Position numbers and translations under genes: made by a program. Under the pieces are notes generated by a model, which saw nothing but the letters and a program-made list of their open reading frames with translations, was not told where the DNA came from and searched no databases. From positions 1 through 9,358 of the forward strand of contig JAIRZR010000234.1 in assembly GCA_031267155.1 (NCBI GenBank): a DNA stretch of 9,358 nucleotides, given 5' to 3'. This document shows, one piece after another, positions 1-6,115 of this stretch. Each line of letters opens with the position of its first letter. Position 1 is the first letter of the stretch. This DNA comes from Prevotellaceae bacterium. Its GTDB lineage: Bacteria > Bacteroidota > Bacteroidia > Bacteroidales > UBA932.

Positions 1-2
1 GG

Positions 3-101
3 CTTCCTTTCAATGCATACAAAGATTTAATAACTTTGAGACATAACATAAACGACATTTTAATAAATGTCGGAATAAAATATAACATTAATTTTACATG
101 A
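3..101 (+). CDS. possible C-terminal end of a gene that starts outside the window
   Basis: Frame 3 is open from the window edge to a TGA at 99-101, giving 32 residues that read like ordinary protein (LPFNAYKDLITLRH then an Asn/Ile-rich tail ending KYNINFT). No start codon is visible, so if real this is the tail of an upstream gene. Its AT-rich composition matches the next gene, which begins 40 nt downstream on the same strand, so the two could be co-transcribed. The order 'larger gene tail, then a 100-aa AT-rich gene' fits a toxin and immunity pair, but nothing in 32 residues identifies a family. An open frame this short can also arise by chance. Confidence 0.4.
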   Translation, partial: LPFNAYKDLITLRHNINDILINVGIKYNINFT

Positions 102-141
102 GTACTTATAACAGGAAAAATAAACGGGAGTAAATAAAAAA

Positions 142-444
142 ATGGAAATGGATAAACCGGAAGAAAAATTACTGGAGGATATAAAAAATATATCAAATGA
201 AACTTATGATGGTTTATTTAAGTATTCGATTCAGATAAAAAAATGTCGTGAGATATTGAAAGAGTATAAAAACAATGGGGGGACGCAACGGAAAGCATAT
301 AATACAATATTGGAATTATATAAATTGTATGATGAAAAAAATATGGAAAATCAATATAATTTTACAGGAGATATTTTGGATATTATTGTTGGGTATACAG
401 GAAATAAAGAAATGTTAATATGGGAAGAATATATGAAAACATAA
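142..444 (+). CDS. small AT-rich hypothetical protein, possible immunity-type protein
   Basis: This encodes a 100-aa soluble protein rich in Lys, Glu, Asn and Tyr, with no signal peptide or membrane segment. Residues 1-70 look largely helical. The C-terminal part (ILDIIVGYTGNKEMLIWEE) is more hydrophobic. I do not recognise a family. The start at 142 is preceded by GGGAG at 126-130, a rather long 11 nt away; Met3 at 148 is an alternative start. A TAACTTTG at 31-38 matches the Bacteroidota -7 consensus, with a TTTC at 8-11 in the -33 place, and could be a promoter. Base composition is far more AT-rich than in the nitrogen operon, which suggests horizontal acquisition. Size, composition and a place after a possible gene tail recall immunity proteins of polymorphic toxin loci, but that role is an inference from context only. 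Confidence 0.7.
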   Translation: MEMDKPEEKLLEDIKNISNETYDGLFKYSIQIKKCREILKEYKNNGGTQRKAYNTILELYKLYDEKNMENQYNFTGDILDIIVGYTGNKEMLIWEEYMKT

Positions 445-595
445 AAAATAATAGAGTACGGGGGCACTTCGCATAGAGTTAAGAGTTAACAGCGGAACGC
501 TATACGCCATTTGCCCTAAAACTGGTTGGAATATTATTGAACAAAAATATTGACATAAAAAAATAAAATATGGCAAAATTATTAAAGGAGATTTT

Positions 596-769
596 ATGAA
601 AAAAGAAGAAATGAAACAATTAAATGAAAATAAAAAAGCATTGGAATTAACAATAAAAAATAACAGTAAATTATATGGATATAAAACAGTTTCAGGTTTT
701 GTATATAAAATTATAGGTGGTGTCATAAATTATCAGAGTGAATTATTTCCATATGTTCCCGTTTTGTAA
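596..769 (+). CDS. 57-aa hypothetical protein whose C-terminus lies in an inverted repeat
   Basis: An ATG at 596 is preceded by a strong ribosome-binding site (AAAGGAG at 584-590, 5 nt spacing), which is unusual in this window and argues that the gene is translated. The product begins MKKEEMKQLNENKKALEL, is charged and AT-rich in codon use, and ends FPYVPVL. From about residue 41 (GGVINYQSELFP) the coding sequence is the left arm of a 35-bp inverted repeat, and the TAA at 767-769 sits in the loop. The natural C-terminus may therefore have been replaced when that element arrived, leaving a truncated gene. It could belong with the 100-aa gene upstream (152 nt gap). No family is recognised. Confidence 0.55.
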   Translation: MKKEEMKQLNENKKALELTIKNNSKLYGYKTVSGFVYKIIGGVINYQSELFPYVPVL

Positions 770-829
770 TAATACTTTTCGATGTACATCCCTTGGGAAT
801 AATTCACTCTGATAATTTATGACATCACC
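716..829. repeat. 114-bp element with 35-bp imperfect inverted repeats (MITE-like or giant hairpin)
   Basis: The left arm 716-750 and right arm 795-829 are reverse complements with 33 of 35 positions matching. The differences are at 720/825 and 748/797. The arms begin GGTGRTGTCATAAATTATCA and are separated by a 44-nt loop. The right arm is followed by G and seven T (831-837), so a plus-strand transcript would form a very long stem ending in a U-tract, like an intrinsic terminator. No clear target-site duplication is seen at the two edges. It may be a miniature inverted-repeat transposable element, or an inverted partial duplication of a gene end, since both arms encode VINYQSELF in one frame of the strand reading inward. 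Confidence 0.8.
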
Positions 830-1437
830 GTTTTTTTATAATAGATATTTGTATCCAATGGAAGATAAAACATGGGGATATTTGCAGGGCGATTTTCACT
901 GTATAAAATATTCTCTATGGTATCACTCCTGATCAGAAACCTGTATTGCATATCATAAAATTTCTCGAAAATCATTTGTACCTCAGGCATAAATTCGGGT
1001 ACAAGTACTGATATGAGATAAGATTTTAATTTTAACCACTCACCTTTGGCGTAAACAGCAGAAGAAATATGCCGGGTATCTTTTATTCGTTCTTTTTGCG
1101 TCATTTTATGGAAACGGACAGCAGAATCGCAAATTTGATAGTGATACAGGGGAATATAGTTTACACTGTTACTTACTAAATCTTTGTAATCCTGTATTTC
1201 TGAAGAGGGTAAAACATTTTTATCTATATGTACACCAAGAACGCCTGATTGCTTATCGGGCATATACAGGACATAAAGAAAACGTATTTACAGAGGATAA
1301 TCTGTCATATTAATAAGTAGATTATCAAATAAATACTGCAAGGTATCTCCTTTCTGATAACGAAGGATTGTATGCTGTATCCTTTCCCAACCAACAAGAT
1401 ACTCCCTAACCATTCCGTTATAACTGATAACTGTTGG
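817..1437 (-). pseudogene. decayed hypothetical gene with an internal stop and interrupted 5' end
   Basis: Two open stretches in the same minus-strand frame are separated by one TAA (1288-1290). The upstream part reads from about 1430 through GMVREYLVGWERIQ to MTDYPL. The downstream part continues IRFLYVLYMPDKQSGVLGV and runs to a stop at 817-819. The sequence crossing the stop reads like the inside of one protein, so a CAA to TAA change is likely. The ATG at 1263-1261 could still give a 148-aa product, but no ribosome-binding site precedes it. The 5' side is cut by a GC-rich repeat (1438-1590). The 3' side runs into the inverted-repeat element. At the A7 run (831-837), a one-base shift would extend the protein through GDVINYQSELFP to a TAA at 743-745. 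No family is recognised and composition is AT-rich. Confidence 0.55.
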
Positions 1438-1590
1438 AGGTCGGCGACCTGCGGAAAACGGTCGCCTTCCGGCCACTGCCTGAAACGCAAGTTCGACGCA
1501 GTCAAAGGCAGGACTTTCAGGCAGTGTTATCTGCGTACGGGTTCCGCGGGTCAGCGACCCGCGATTATGAAGATCCGGCTTTTCAAGCCG
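1438..1590 (-). repeat. GC-rich nested-palindrome repeat, copy A (REPIN-like)
   Basis: Copy A is oriented opposite to copy B at 7603-7728. Shared blocks, read on the minus strand, are a small hairpin GGCTTGAAAAGCC (1577-1589), a TTCATAA segment, a palindrome of the form CGCGGGTCGCTGACCCGCG, a GCAGATAA-ACTG-CTGAAAG block, and TTTTCCGCAGGTCG near the other end. Copy A also has an inner perfect 12-bp inverted repeat (1474-1485 with 1515-1526, CACTGCCTGAAA). It lies inside the remnants of the minus-strand gene and creates a spurious 118-aa open frame there. Two hairpins in inverted orientation around a spacer is the architecture of REPINs. The two copies are clearly diverged, so this is a family and not a recent duplication. 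Confidence 0.75.
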
Positions 1591-1625
1591 GGCCTCTGTA
1601 AGGCGGCGAAGCGTAAACAGGCCTG

Positions 1626-1709
1626 TTATGTGTAGTTGCGCCATACACCATTTTCCAATTCCATTTTTAATTTTTCAAAATGTTCTTTTGAAATAATTCT
1701 ATCCGCGTT
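1626..1709 (-). pseudogene. small gene fragment between the repeat and the IS remnant
   Basis: On the minus strand a frame reads ADRIISKEHFEKLKMELENG then VWRNYT before a stop at 1626-1628. It looks like true coding sequence and lies exactly between the end of the IS3 remnant (about 1710) and the palindromic repeat. It may be an upstream piece of the same decayed gene that continues at 817-1437, split by the repeat. The frame seems to stay open into the IS, but there it is only antisense of the transposase. The fragment is too short to name. Confidence 0.3.
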
Positions 1710-1901
1710 TGCTACGAAAATGCAATGGACTAGCGTGTAAACGGTATATTGAAGGATGAATATATGCTGGATTCAACTTTTAAAGGCGGGCATATTGCTA
1801 AAAAGGCATGTGCCGAAGCTATTGATCTGTATAACAGGAAGAGACCTCACCGGTCTCCGGGATTAAAGACACCGGAGGAGGTACACATGCGAGTGGCTTA
1901 A
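1710..1901 (+). pseudogene. IS3-family transposase, C-terminal remnant with a nonsense codon
   Basis: The frame reads CYENAMD, a TAG stop at 1731-1733, then RVNGILKDEYMLDSTF, KACAEAIDLYNRKRPHRSPG and LKTPEEVHMRVA to a TAA at 1899-1901. This is the end of the integrase-type catalytic domain of IS3-family OrfB transposases, which typically reads CYENAxAERVNGILKxEY. In that family the Glu of the AER/AES segment is the last residue of the DDE catalytic triad. Here its codon is TAG, one base from GAG, so the remnant is inactive twice over: it lacks the 5' part and has lost the catalytic acid. The match to IS3 is clear by eye; the precise IS name is not. Confidence 0.85.
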
Positions 1902-1995
1902 AAATTTTTTTCCCCATCCCTCGTCTGGTACTTTTTCCTAATTCTTATCATATCTTTTACACGTTTTGTCTGTATAGCTATATCAGGACATGACA
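1710..1995 (+). mobile_element. 3' remnant of an IS3-family insertion sequence
   Basis: The element runs from an abrupt break in the transposase at about 1710 to a probable right terminal inverted repeat at about 1969-1995 (CTGTATAGCTATATCAGGAC then ATGACA). IS3-family ends of this kind have the outward form TGTCATGTCCTGAWAT, with TGACA at the tip, as seen here. The left end is not present in the window. The untranslated 1902-1968 stretch shows no other gene. A run of three 7-bp tandem units follows immediately outside the end. Confidence 0.7.
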
Positions 1996-2002
1996 GCCAA
2001 CT

Positions 2003-2023
2003 CTTAGTTCTTAGTTCTTAACT
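2003..2023. repeat. three tandem 7-bp units next to the IS end
   Basis: CTTAGTT, CTTAGTT and CTTAACT lie head to tail, 7 nt outside the presumed IS right end. A related motif, GAGTTAAGAGTTAAC, occurs at 476-490 in the other gene-poor part of the left region. Confidence 0.6.
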
Positions 2024-2028
2024 ATAAA

Positions 2029-2080
2029 CGACATCGCCTGCCGGGGAACGCGCATAAAAAAGAAACCGGCAGACGAGTCG
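2029..2080 (-). terminator. hairpin downstream of glnN
   Basis: The arms 2029-2044 (CGACATCGCCTGCCGG) and 2066-2080 (CCGGCAGACGAGTCG) pair with one bulge and one G-U, around a 21-nt loop, 28 nt past the glnN stop codon. On the minus strand the hairpin is followed by TTTATAG, only a weak U-tract, so it may act as a modest terminator or as an mRNA 3'-end stabiliser. Confidence 0.5.
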
Positions 2081-2108
2081 TAAATATAAATAAATAATAC
2101 TGTTTCTC

Positions 2109-4286
2109 CTATCTGATAAACAGCAGTTCCCTGTATTTTGGCAGGGGCCACAGTTCGTTATCGACCGAGAGTTCGAGTTTGTCGATATGGTATCGGATTT
2201 CGTCGAGGAGCACAGCCACATTATCGTGATAGGCGATAGCCTTTTCGCGCACGTCCTCAATCCTGTTGGCGAGTTTCCGGGCATCGACAAGACTGGCTGT
2301 CAGTTCCCTGACATGATTGACATGGTCGGAAATCTTTTTCAGCATTTCGATATCCGCCCTGGCGATTTTATACAGATCGTCGGGGAACAGCCGCTTGAGC
2401 TTTTCGATCTTGCCGAGGAGAATCTCCTGATAGCGCAGCGCGACGGGGACGATATGGTTGGAAGCAATATCGCCGAGCACCCGCGCCTCGATCTGGATTT
2501 TCTTGGTGTATGTCTCAAGCTCGACCTCGACGCGCGCTTCGAGTTCCTTTTCACTGAGGACATTCGTTGCGGCATACATTTTTACAGTATCTTCGGCGAG
2601 GAAACGGTCGAAAATCAGCGGCACCGAAGTTTCGCAGTCGAGACCGCGTTTTTCGGCTTCGGCTTTCCATTCGTCGCTGTAGTTGTTTCCGTCGAAGCAT
2701 ATCGCCCTGCTTTTCACGACATAGTCGCGCACGACCTCCACGATTGCGTTTTCCTTTGCGGCTCCTGCGGCAATCTTCGCATCGACTGCGGCTTTGAACT
2801 CGATAAGCTGTTCCGCCACAGCCGTATTCAGGGCAATCATTGCCCCGGCACAGTTTGCCGACGAGCCGACGGCACGGAACTCGAAGCGGTTGCCGGTGAA
2901 GGCAAAGGGAGACGTGCGGTTACGGTCGGTATTGTCAATCAGCAGTTCCGGGATGTGCGATATGTCGAATTTCAGGCTCTGCTTGCCGTCCATCCTGATA
3001 ATATTGTCGCCCTTTTCGATATCGTCCAGCACGGCGCTGATCTGCGAGCCGAGGAAAATGGAAATAATCGCCGGCGGAGCCTCGTTTGCGCCGAGGCGGT
3101 GGGCATTCGTTGCGCTGGAGATGCTTGCCTTCAGGAGGCCGTTGTGTTTCCACACAGCCATCATGACGTTGGCAATGAAAGTGATGAAGCGCAGCTTGTC
3201 CTCCGGCGTTTTGCCCGGCGACAGCAGGTTTGCGCCCGTATTCGTGCCGAGCGACCAGTTGTTGTGTTTTCCGCTGCCGTTGATTCCCTTGAATGGCTTT
3301 TCGTGCAGCAGCACGCGGAAACAGTGCCGGCGCGCGACCTTCTTCATTATCGACATCAGCAGGATGTTGTGGTCGTTTGCGAGATTCGTCTCCTCGTACA
3401 CCGGGGCAAGCTCGAACTGGTTCGGGGCGACCTCGTTGTGGCGCGTCTTGAGGGGGATGCCGAGCTTGAGCGATTCAAATTCGAGATCCTTCATGAAAGC
3501 TGCCACACGCGTGGGGATCGAGCCGAAATAATGATCTTCCAGCTGCTGGTTCTTTGCGCTTTCGTGTCCCAGCAGAGTGCGTCCGGTGAGCACAAGGTCG
3601 GGGCGCACAGCCCACAGAGCCTCGTCGACCAGGAAATATTCCTGTTCCCATCCCAGATACGAGAACACCTTGTTCACGTTCGGGTCGAAATAGCGGCACA
3701 CGTCCGTCGCCGCGCTGTTCACCGCCGCCAGAGCCTTCAGCAGGGGCGCCTTGTAGTCGAGAGTTTCGCCCGTGTACGAGATAAAAATCGTCGGGATACA
3801 GAGCGTGTCGTCCACAATAAACGCCGGCGAAGTGGGATCCCATGCGGAATATCCGCGGGCTTCGAAAGTGTTTCGTATGCCTCCGCTCGGAAAGCTCGAA
3901 GCGTCGGGTTCCTGCTGTATCAGCAGTTTGCTCGAAAACTCCTCGATCACCCCGCCCTTCCCGTCAGGCTCGATAAAGGCGTCGTGCTTTTCAGCCGTGC
4001 CTCCGGTAAGCGGCTGAAACCAGTGCGTATAGTGTGTCACGCCCTTTTCCTCAGCCCATTTTTTCATTCCCGCGGCGACGGATTCTGCCGTCCCGTTGTC
4101 GAGAAACGTCCCGTTCTGCATCGTGTCGAGCAAAGCCTCATACGACTTCTTTGGCAGATACTTGAGCATCTTCTCGTTGTTGAACACATTCTCGCCGAAA
4201 TAGTCCGCCGGACGTCCTTCGGGAGGAATAACGGCAACCGCCTTGCGCTTGATTGCCTCACTGATTACTTCAAATCTTAATGACAT
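2109..4286 (-). CDS. glnN: glutamine synthetase type III (GSIII)
   Basis: It makes glutamine from glutamate, ammonia and ATP in the cytoplasm, the main high-affinity ammonia assimilation step. The 725-aa length agrees with GSIII (about 700-730 aa), far longer than GSI or GSII. Visible motifs in order: THYTHWFQPLTGGTAEKHDAF at 84-104, GWEQEYFLVD at 212-221 (metal-binding glutamates), NEVAPNQFELAPVYE at 284-298, KPFKGINGSGKHNNWS at 330-345 (ATP region), and the GSIII signature NRTSPFAFTGNRFEFR at 456-471. The protein is complete and ends PKYRELLFIR. The start at 4286 follows an AT-rich leader without a Shine-Dalgarno sequence, as is common in Bacteroidota. It lies 120 nt after amt on the same strand, separated by a rho-independent terminator, so it is probably expressed in part from its own promoter. 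GSIII occurs in Bacteroides, Cyanobacteria and some Firmicutes. No GSI-type adenylylation site is expected. Confidence 0.97.
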   Translation of the reverse strand: MSLRFEVISEAIKRKAVAVIPPEGRPADYFGENVFNNEKMLKYLPKKSYEALLDTMQNGTFLDNGTAESVAAGMKKWAEEKGVTHYTHWFQPLTGGTAEKHDAFIEPDGKGGVIEEFSSKLLIQQEPDASSFPSGGIRNTFEARGYSAWDPTSPAFIVDDTLCIPTIFISYTGETLDYKAPLLKALAAVNSAATDVCRYFDPNVNKVFSYLGWEQEYFLVDEALWAVRPDLVLTGRTLLGHESAKNQQLEDHYFGSIPTRVAAFMKDLEFESLKLGIPLKTRHNEVAPNQFELAPVYEETNLANDHNILLMSIMKKVARRHCFRVLLHEKPFKGINGSGKHNNWSLGTNTGANLLSPGKTPEDKLRFITFIANVMMAVWKHNGLLKASISSATNAHRLGANEAPPAIISIFLGSQISAVLDDIEKGDNIIRMDGKQSLKFDISHIPELLIDNTDRNRTSPFAFTGNRFEFRAVGSSANCAGAMIALNTAVAEQLIEFKAAVDAKIAAGAAKENAIVEVVRDYVVKSRAICFDGNNYSDEWKAEAEKRGLDCETSVPLIFDRFLAEDTVKMYAATNVLSEKELEARVEVELETYTKKIQIEARVLGDIASNHIVPVALRYQEILLGKIEKLKRLFPDDLYKIARADIEMLKKISDHVNHVRELTASLVDARKLANRIEDVREKAIAYHDNVAVLLDEIRYHIDKLELSVDNELWPLPKYRELLFIR

Positions 4287-4351
4287 TGTTTATTTTATTT
4301 ATGTTTACAAAAATTTAATTATTTACCTTTATATATATTACGTTCATTTTT

Positions 4352-4392
4352 AAAAAATTGCCGGCAGCTTTTCATACCGTAACCGCCGGCAA
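4352..4392 (-). terminator. rho-independent terminator between amt and glnN
   Basis: On the minus strand a perfect 8-bp stem TTGCCGGC / GCCGGCAA (4392-4385 with 4365-4358) closes a 19-nt loop and is followed at once by TTTTTT (4357-4352). It lies 15 nt after the amt stop codon. It should end or attenuate transcripts of the upstream three genes before glnN. Confidence 0.8.
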
Positions 4393-4397
4393 AGATA
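4390..4397 (-). promoter_or_regulatory. candidate -7 element for glnN overlapping the terminator stem
   Basis: Minus-strand TATCTTTG fits the Bacteroidota -7 consensus TAnnTTTG. A start site about 7 nt downstream would produce glnN mRNA lacking the 5' arm of the terminator, so such transcripts could not form the hairpin. No good -33 TTTG is present at the right distance, and the match is one short motif in AT-rich DNA. Confidence 0.25.
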
Positions 4398-4406
4398 TTA
4401 AATAGT

Positions 4407-5699
4407 TTAGTTATATGCGCTTTCGCCGTGTTCGTAAACGTCGAGGCCTTCTTCCTCGACACGCTTTTCGACACGCACTCCTATCGTCTTTTTGATACCG
4501 TAGAATATCAGGAAGCCCGTCGCGAGCGCCCAGACGCTGGTGGCAAGCGAGCCGAGCGCCTGAACGCCAAGCAGCCCGAATCCGCCGCCGGTAAACACTC
4601 CGCCTTCAATGGCAAACAGCCCGACGCAGAGGGTTCCCAGAACTCCGCACACGCCGTGCACGGCTATTGCGCCGACAGGGTCGTCAACCTTCAGGACGCG
4701 GTCGATGAACGAAACGGCGTAAACCATAACGACGCCGCTGAGTATGCCGATGATAACCGCGCTGAGCGGCGACACGCAGTCGCATCCCGCAGTGATGCCG
4801 ACCAGTCCGCCAAGCACGCCGTTGAGGGTGAGCGAAAGGGTTGGCTTGCCATATTTTATCCATACCAGGACAAGCGCGGAAACTCCGCCGGCTGCCGCCG
4901 CAAGGTTCGTGGTGAGGAATACGCTCGATATTGCCGTCGCGTGGGCAAGCGACGATGCGGCGCCCTCGCTCCCGGGGTTGAAGCCGAACCATCCGAGCCA
5001 GAGCAGGAACACGCCCATGCAGGCTACCGTAAGGTTGTGACCCGGTATTGCATTGACCTTTCCGGCGCGGTATTTCCCGATGCGCGGACCGATCACCGCG
5101 GCTCCGGCAAGGGCTATCCATCCGCCGACCGAGTGTACCACGGTGCTTCCGGCAAAGTCGTGGAAGCCAAGTTCCGACAGCCATCCGCCGCCCCATGTCC
5201 AGTGACCCGAGACGGGATAGATTACCGCCGAAATCAGGATACAGTATATAAGGTATGCCTTGAACCTTGTACGCTCGGCAACCGCGCCCGACACGATGGT
5301 CGCCGCCGTTGCGCAGAACATTGTCTGGAATACAAGATACGCCTCGCGCGGAATGTCGCCTTCCCATCCGGCAAAGCCCGCCAGGTCGAGACTGCCGACA
5401 AATCCGGCAATGTCGCTCCCGAACATCAGGCTGAAGCCCGTCAGCCAGAACAGCAGCGAACCCGTGGAAAAGTCCAGCAGATTCTTCATCAGGATGTTCG
5501 TCGTGTTTTTCGAGCGGGTAAATCCCGATTCGACCAGCGAAAATCCCAGCTGCATCAGGAATACAAGCATCGCGGCAAGCAGTATCCACACCGTGTCGAT
5601 TGCGATCACAAGGTCGCCGATTTTCTCTATCGCAGTTCCCCCGTCCGCTATGGGCGCGGAGGCTGCCATTATCATTTCTGTTGCTAAAAAAATATTCAT
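4407..5699 (-). CDS. amt: ammonium transporter of the Amt/Rh family
   Basis: This inner-membrane trimeric channel moves ammonium into the cell. The 430-aa product has about eleven hydrophobic segments from residue 33 to about 402 and a short cytoplasmic tail. Pore residues of E. coli AmtB have clear equivalents: Phe124 and Phe128 (Phe103/Phe107 gate), Trp169 in TWGGGW (Trp148), Asp181 in DFAGSTVVH (Asp160), Ser244 in GFNPGS (Ser219), and the twin histidines His189 and His348 (His168/His318). The C-terminal GLDVYEHGESAY is the conserved tail through which PII proteins control gating. The N-terminus (about 30 residues before the first helix) has no convincing signal peptide. The start at 5699 is 23 nt after the PII stop codon, so the two are co-transcribed. 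Linkage of amt with a PII gene is very widespread and implies direct regulation. Confidence 0.97.
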   Translation of the reverse strand: MNIFLATEMIMAASAPIADGGTAIEKIGDLVIAIDTVWILLAAMLVFLMQLGFSLVESGFTRSKNTTNILMKNLLDFSTGSLLFWLTGFSLMFGSDIAGFVGSLDLAGFAGWEGDIPREAYLVFQTMFCATAATIVSGAVAERTRFKAYLIYCILISAVIYPVSGHWTWGGGWLSELGFHDFAGSTVVHSVGGWIALAGAAVIGPRIGKYRAGKVNAIPGHNLTVACMGVFLLWLGWFGFNPGSEGAASSLAHATAISSVFLTTNLAAAAGGVSALVLVWIKYGKPTLSLTLNGVLGGLVGITAGCDCVSPLSAVIIGILSGVVMVYAVSFIDRVLKVDDPVGAIAVHGVCGVLGTLCVGLFAIEGGVFTGGGFGLLGVQALGSLATSVWALATGFLIFYGIKKTIGVRVEKRVEEEGLDVYEHGESAYN

Positions 5700-5722
5700 T
5701 TTCAGTTTCTTTTAATCAATTA

Positions 5723-6085
5723 TTACTTTAATTTTTCCTCATCGGGCAGATACAGCGAAATATCTCCCCTTTCGCCCGTGCGTATGCGGTACGATTCAGT
5801 TACTTCCGAGACGAATATCCGTCCGTCGCCTACCTCGCCCGTCTGCGCCGATTTCAGTATCGCGTCCACGGTTCTGTCGGCATTCTGGCTGCGTACCACG
5901 ATGGTCAGCATTGTCCGCTCGATAATATCCGTGTTGTATATCACTCCACGGTAGATACGTTCCTTGCGGCTTTTTCCCACGCCGCGCACGTCCGTATATG
6001 AAAACCATTCGATGTCGGCAGCCAGCAGCGCCTCCTTTACTTCGTCGAATTTCGTTTTCCTGATTATTGCTTCAATCTTTTTCAT
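5723..6085 (-). CDS. glnK: PII nitrogen regulatory protein (GlnK/GlnB family)
   Basis: PII proteins are cytoplasmic trimers that sense ATP/ADP and 2-oxoglutarate; next to amt they plug the transporter with the T-loop. The 120-aa product begins MKKIEAIIRK as the family does. QTGEVGDGRIFV at 81-92 is the nucleotide-binding B-loop region (P-II C-terminal signature), and YRIRTGERGD at 99-108 is the C-loop. In the T-loop, DVRGVGKSRKERIYRGVIY (32-50) is one residue shorter than in E. coli GlnB. Tyr50 aligns with the uridylylated Tyr51. Ser39 or Arg40 takes the place of Gln39, the residue that contacts Mg and 2-oxoglutarate in well-studied PII. Arg57 replaces Lys58. Ligand response may therefore differ. 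No uridylyltransferase gene is in the window. The gene lies between the outer-membrane protein gene (30 nt) and amt (23 nt). glnK is preferred over glnB because of the amt linkage. Confidence 0.95.
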   Translation of the reverse strand: MKKIEAIIRKTKFDEVKEALLAADIEWFSYTDVRGVGKSRKERIYRGVIYNTDIIERTMLTIVVRSQNADRTVDAILKSAQTGEVGDGRIFVSEVTESYRIRTGERGDISLYLPDEEKLK

Positions 6086-6115
6086 GATTTACTGTATTTT
6101 TATAATTTAAAACAT

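Noticed and set aside
550..580. E. coli-like promoter (TTGACA at 550-555) before the 57-aa gene
   Set aside because: No acceptable -10 hexamer lies 16-18 nt downstream, and this consensus is not the one used in Bacteroidota.
1288..1644. 118-aa minus-strand open frame taken as one gene
   Set aside because: Its middle is the GC-rich palindromic repeat read through, and only the last third (from about 1430) looks like real protein. It is treated as a repeat plus a pseudogene.
2187..4280. 697-aa plus-strand open frame opposite glnN
   Set aside because: It is the antisense shadow of a certain glutamine synthetase gene with strong codon bias; its translation has no recognisable domains. The same holds for the 419-aa frame opposite amt.
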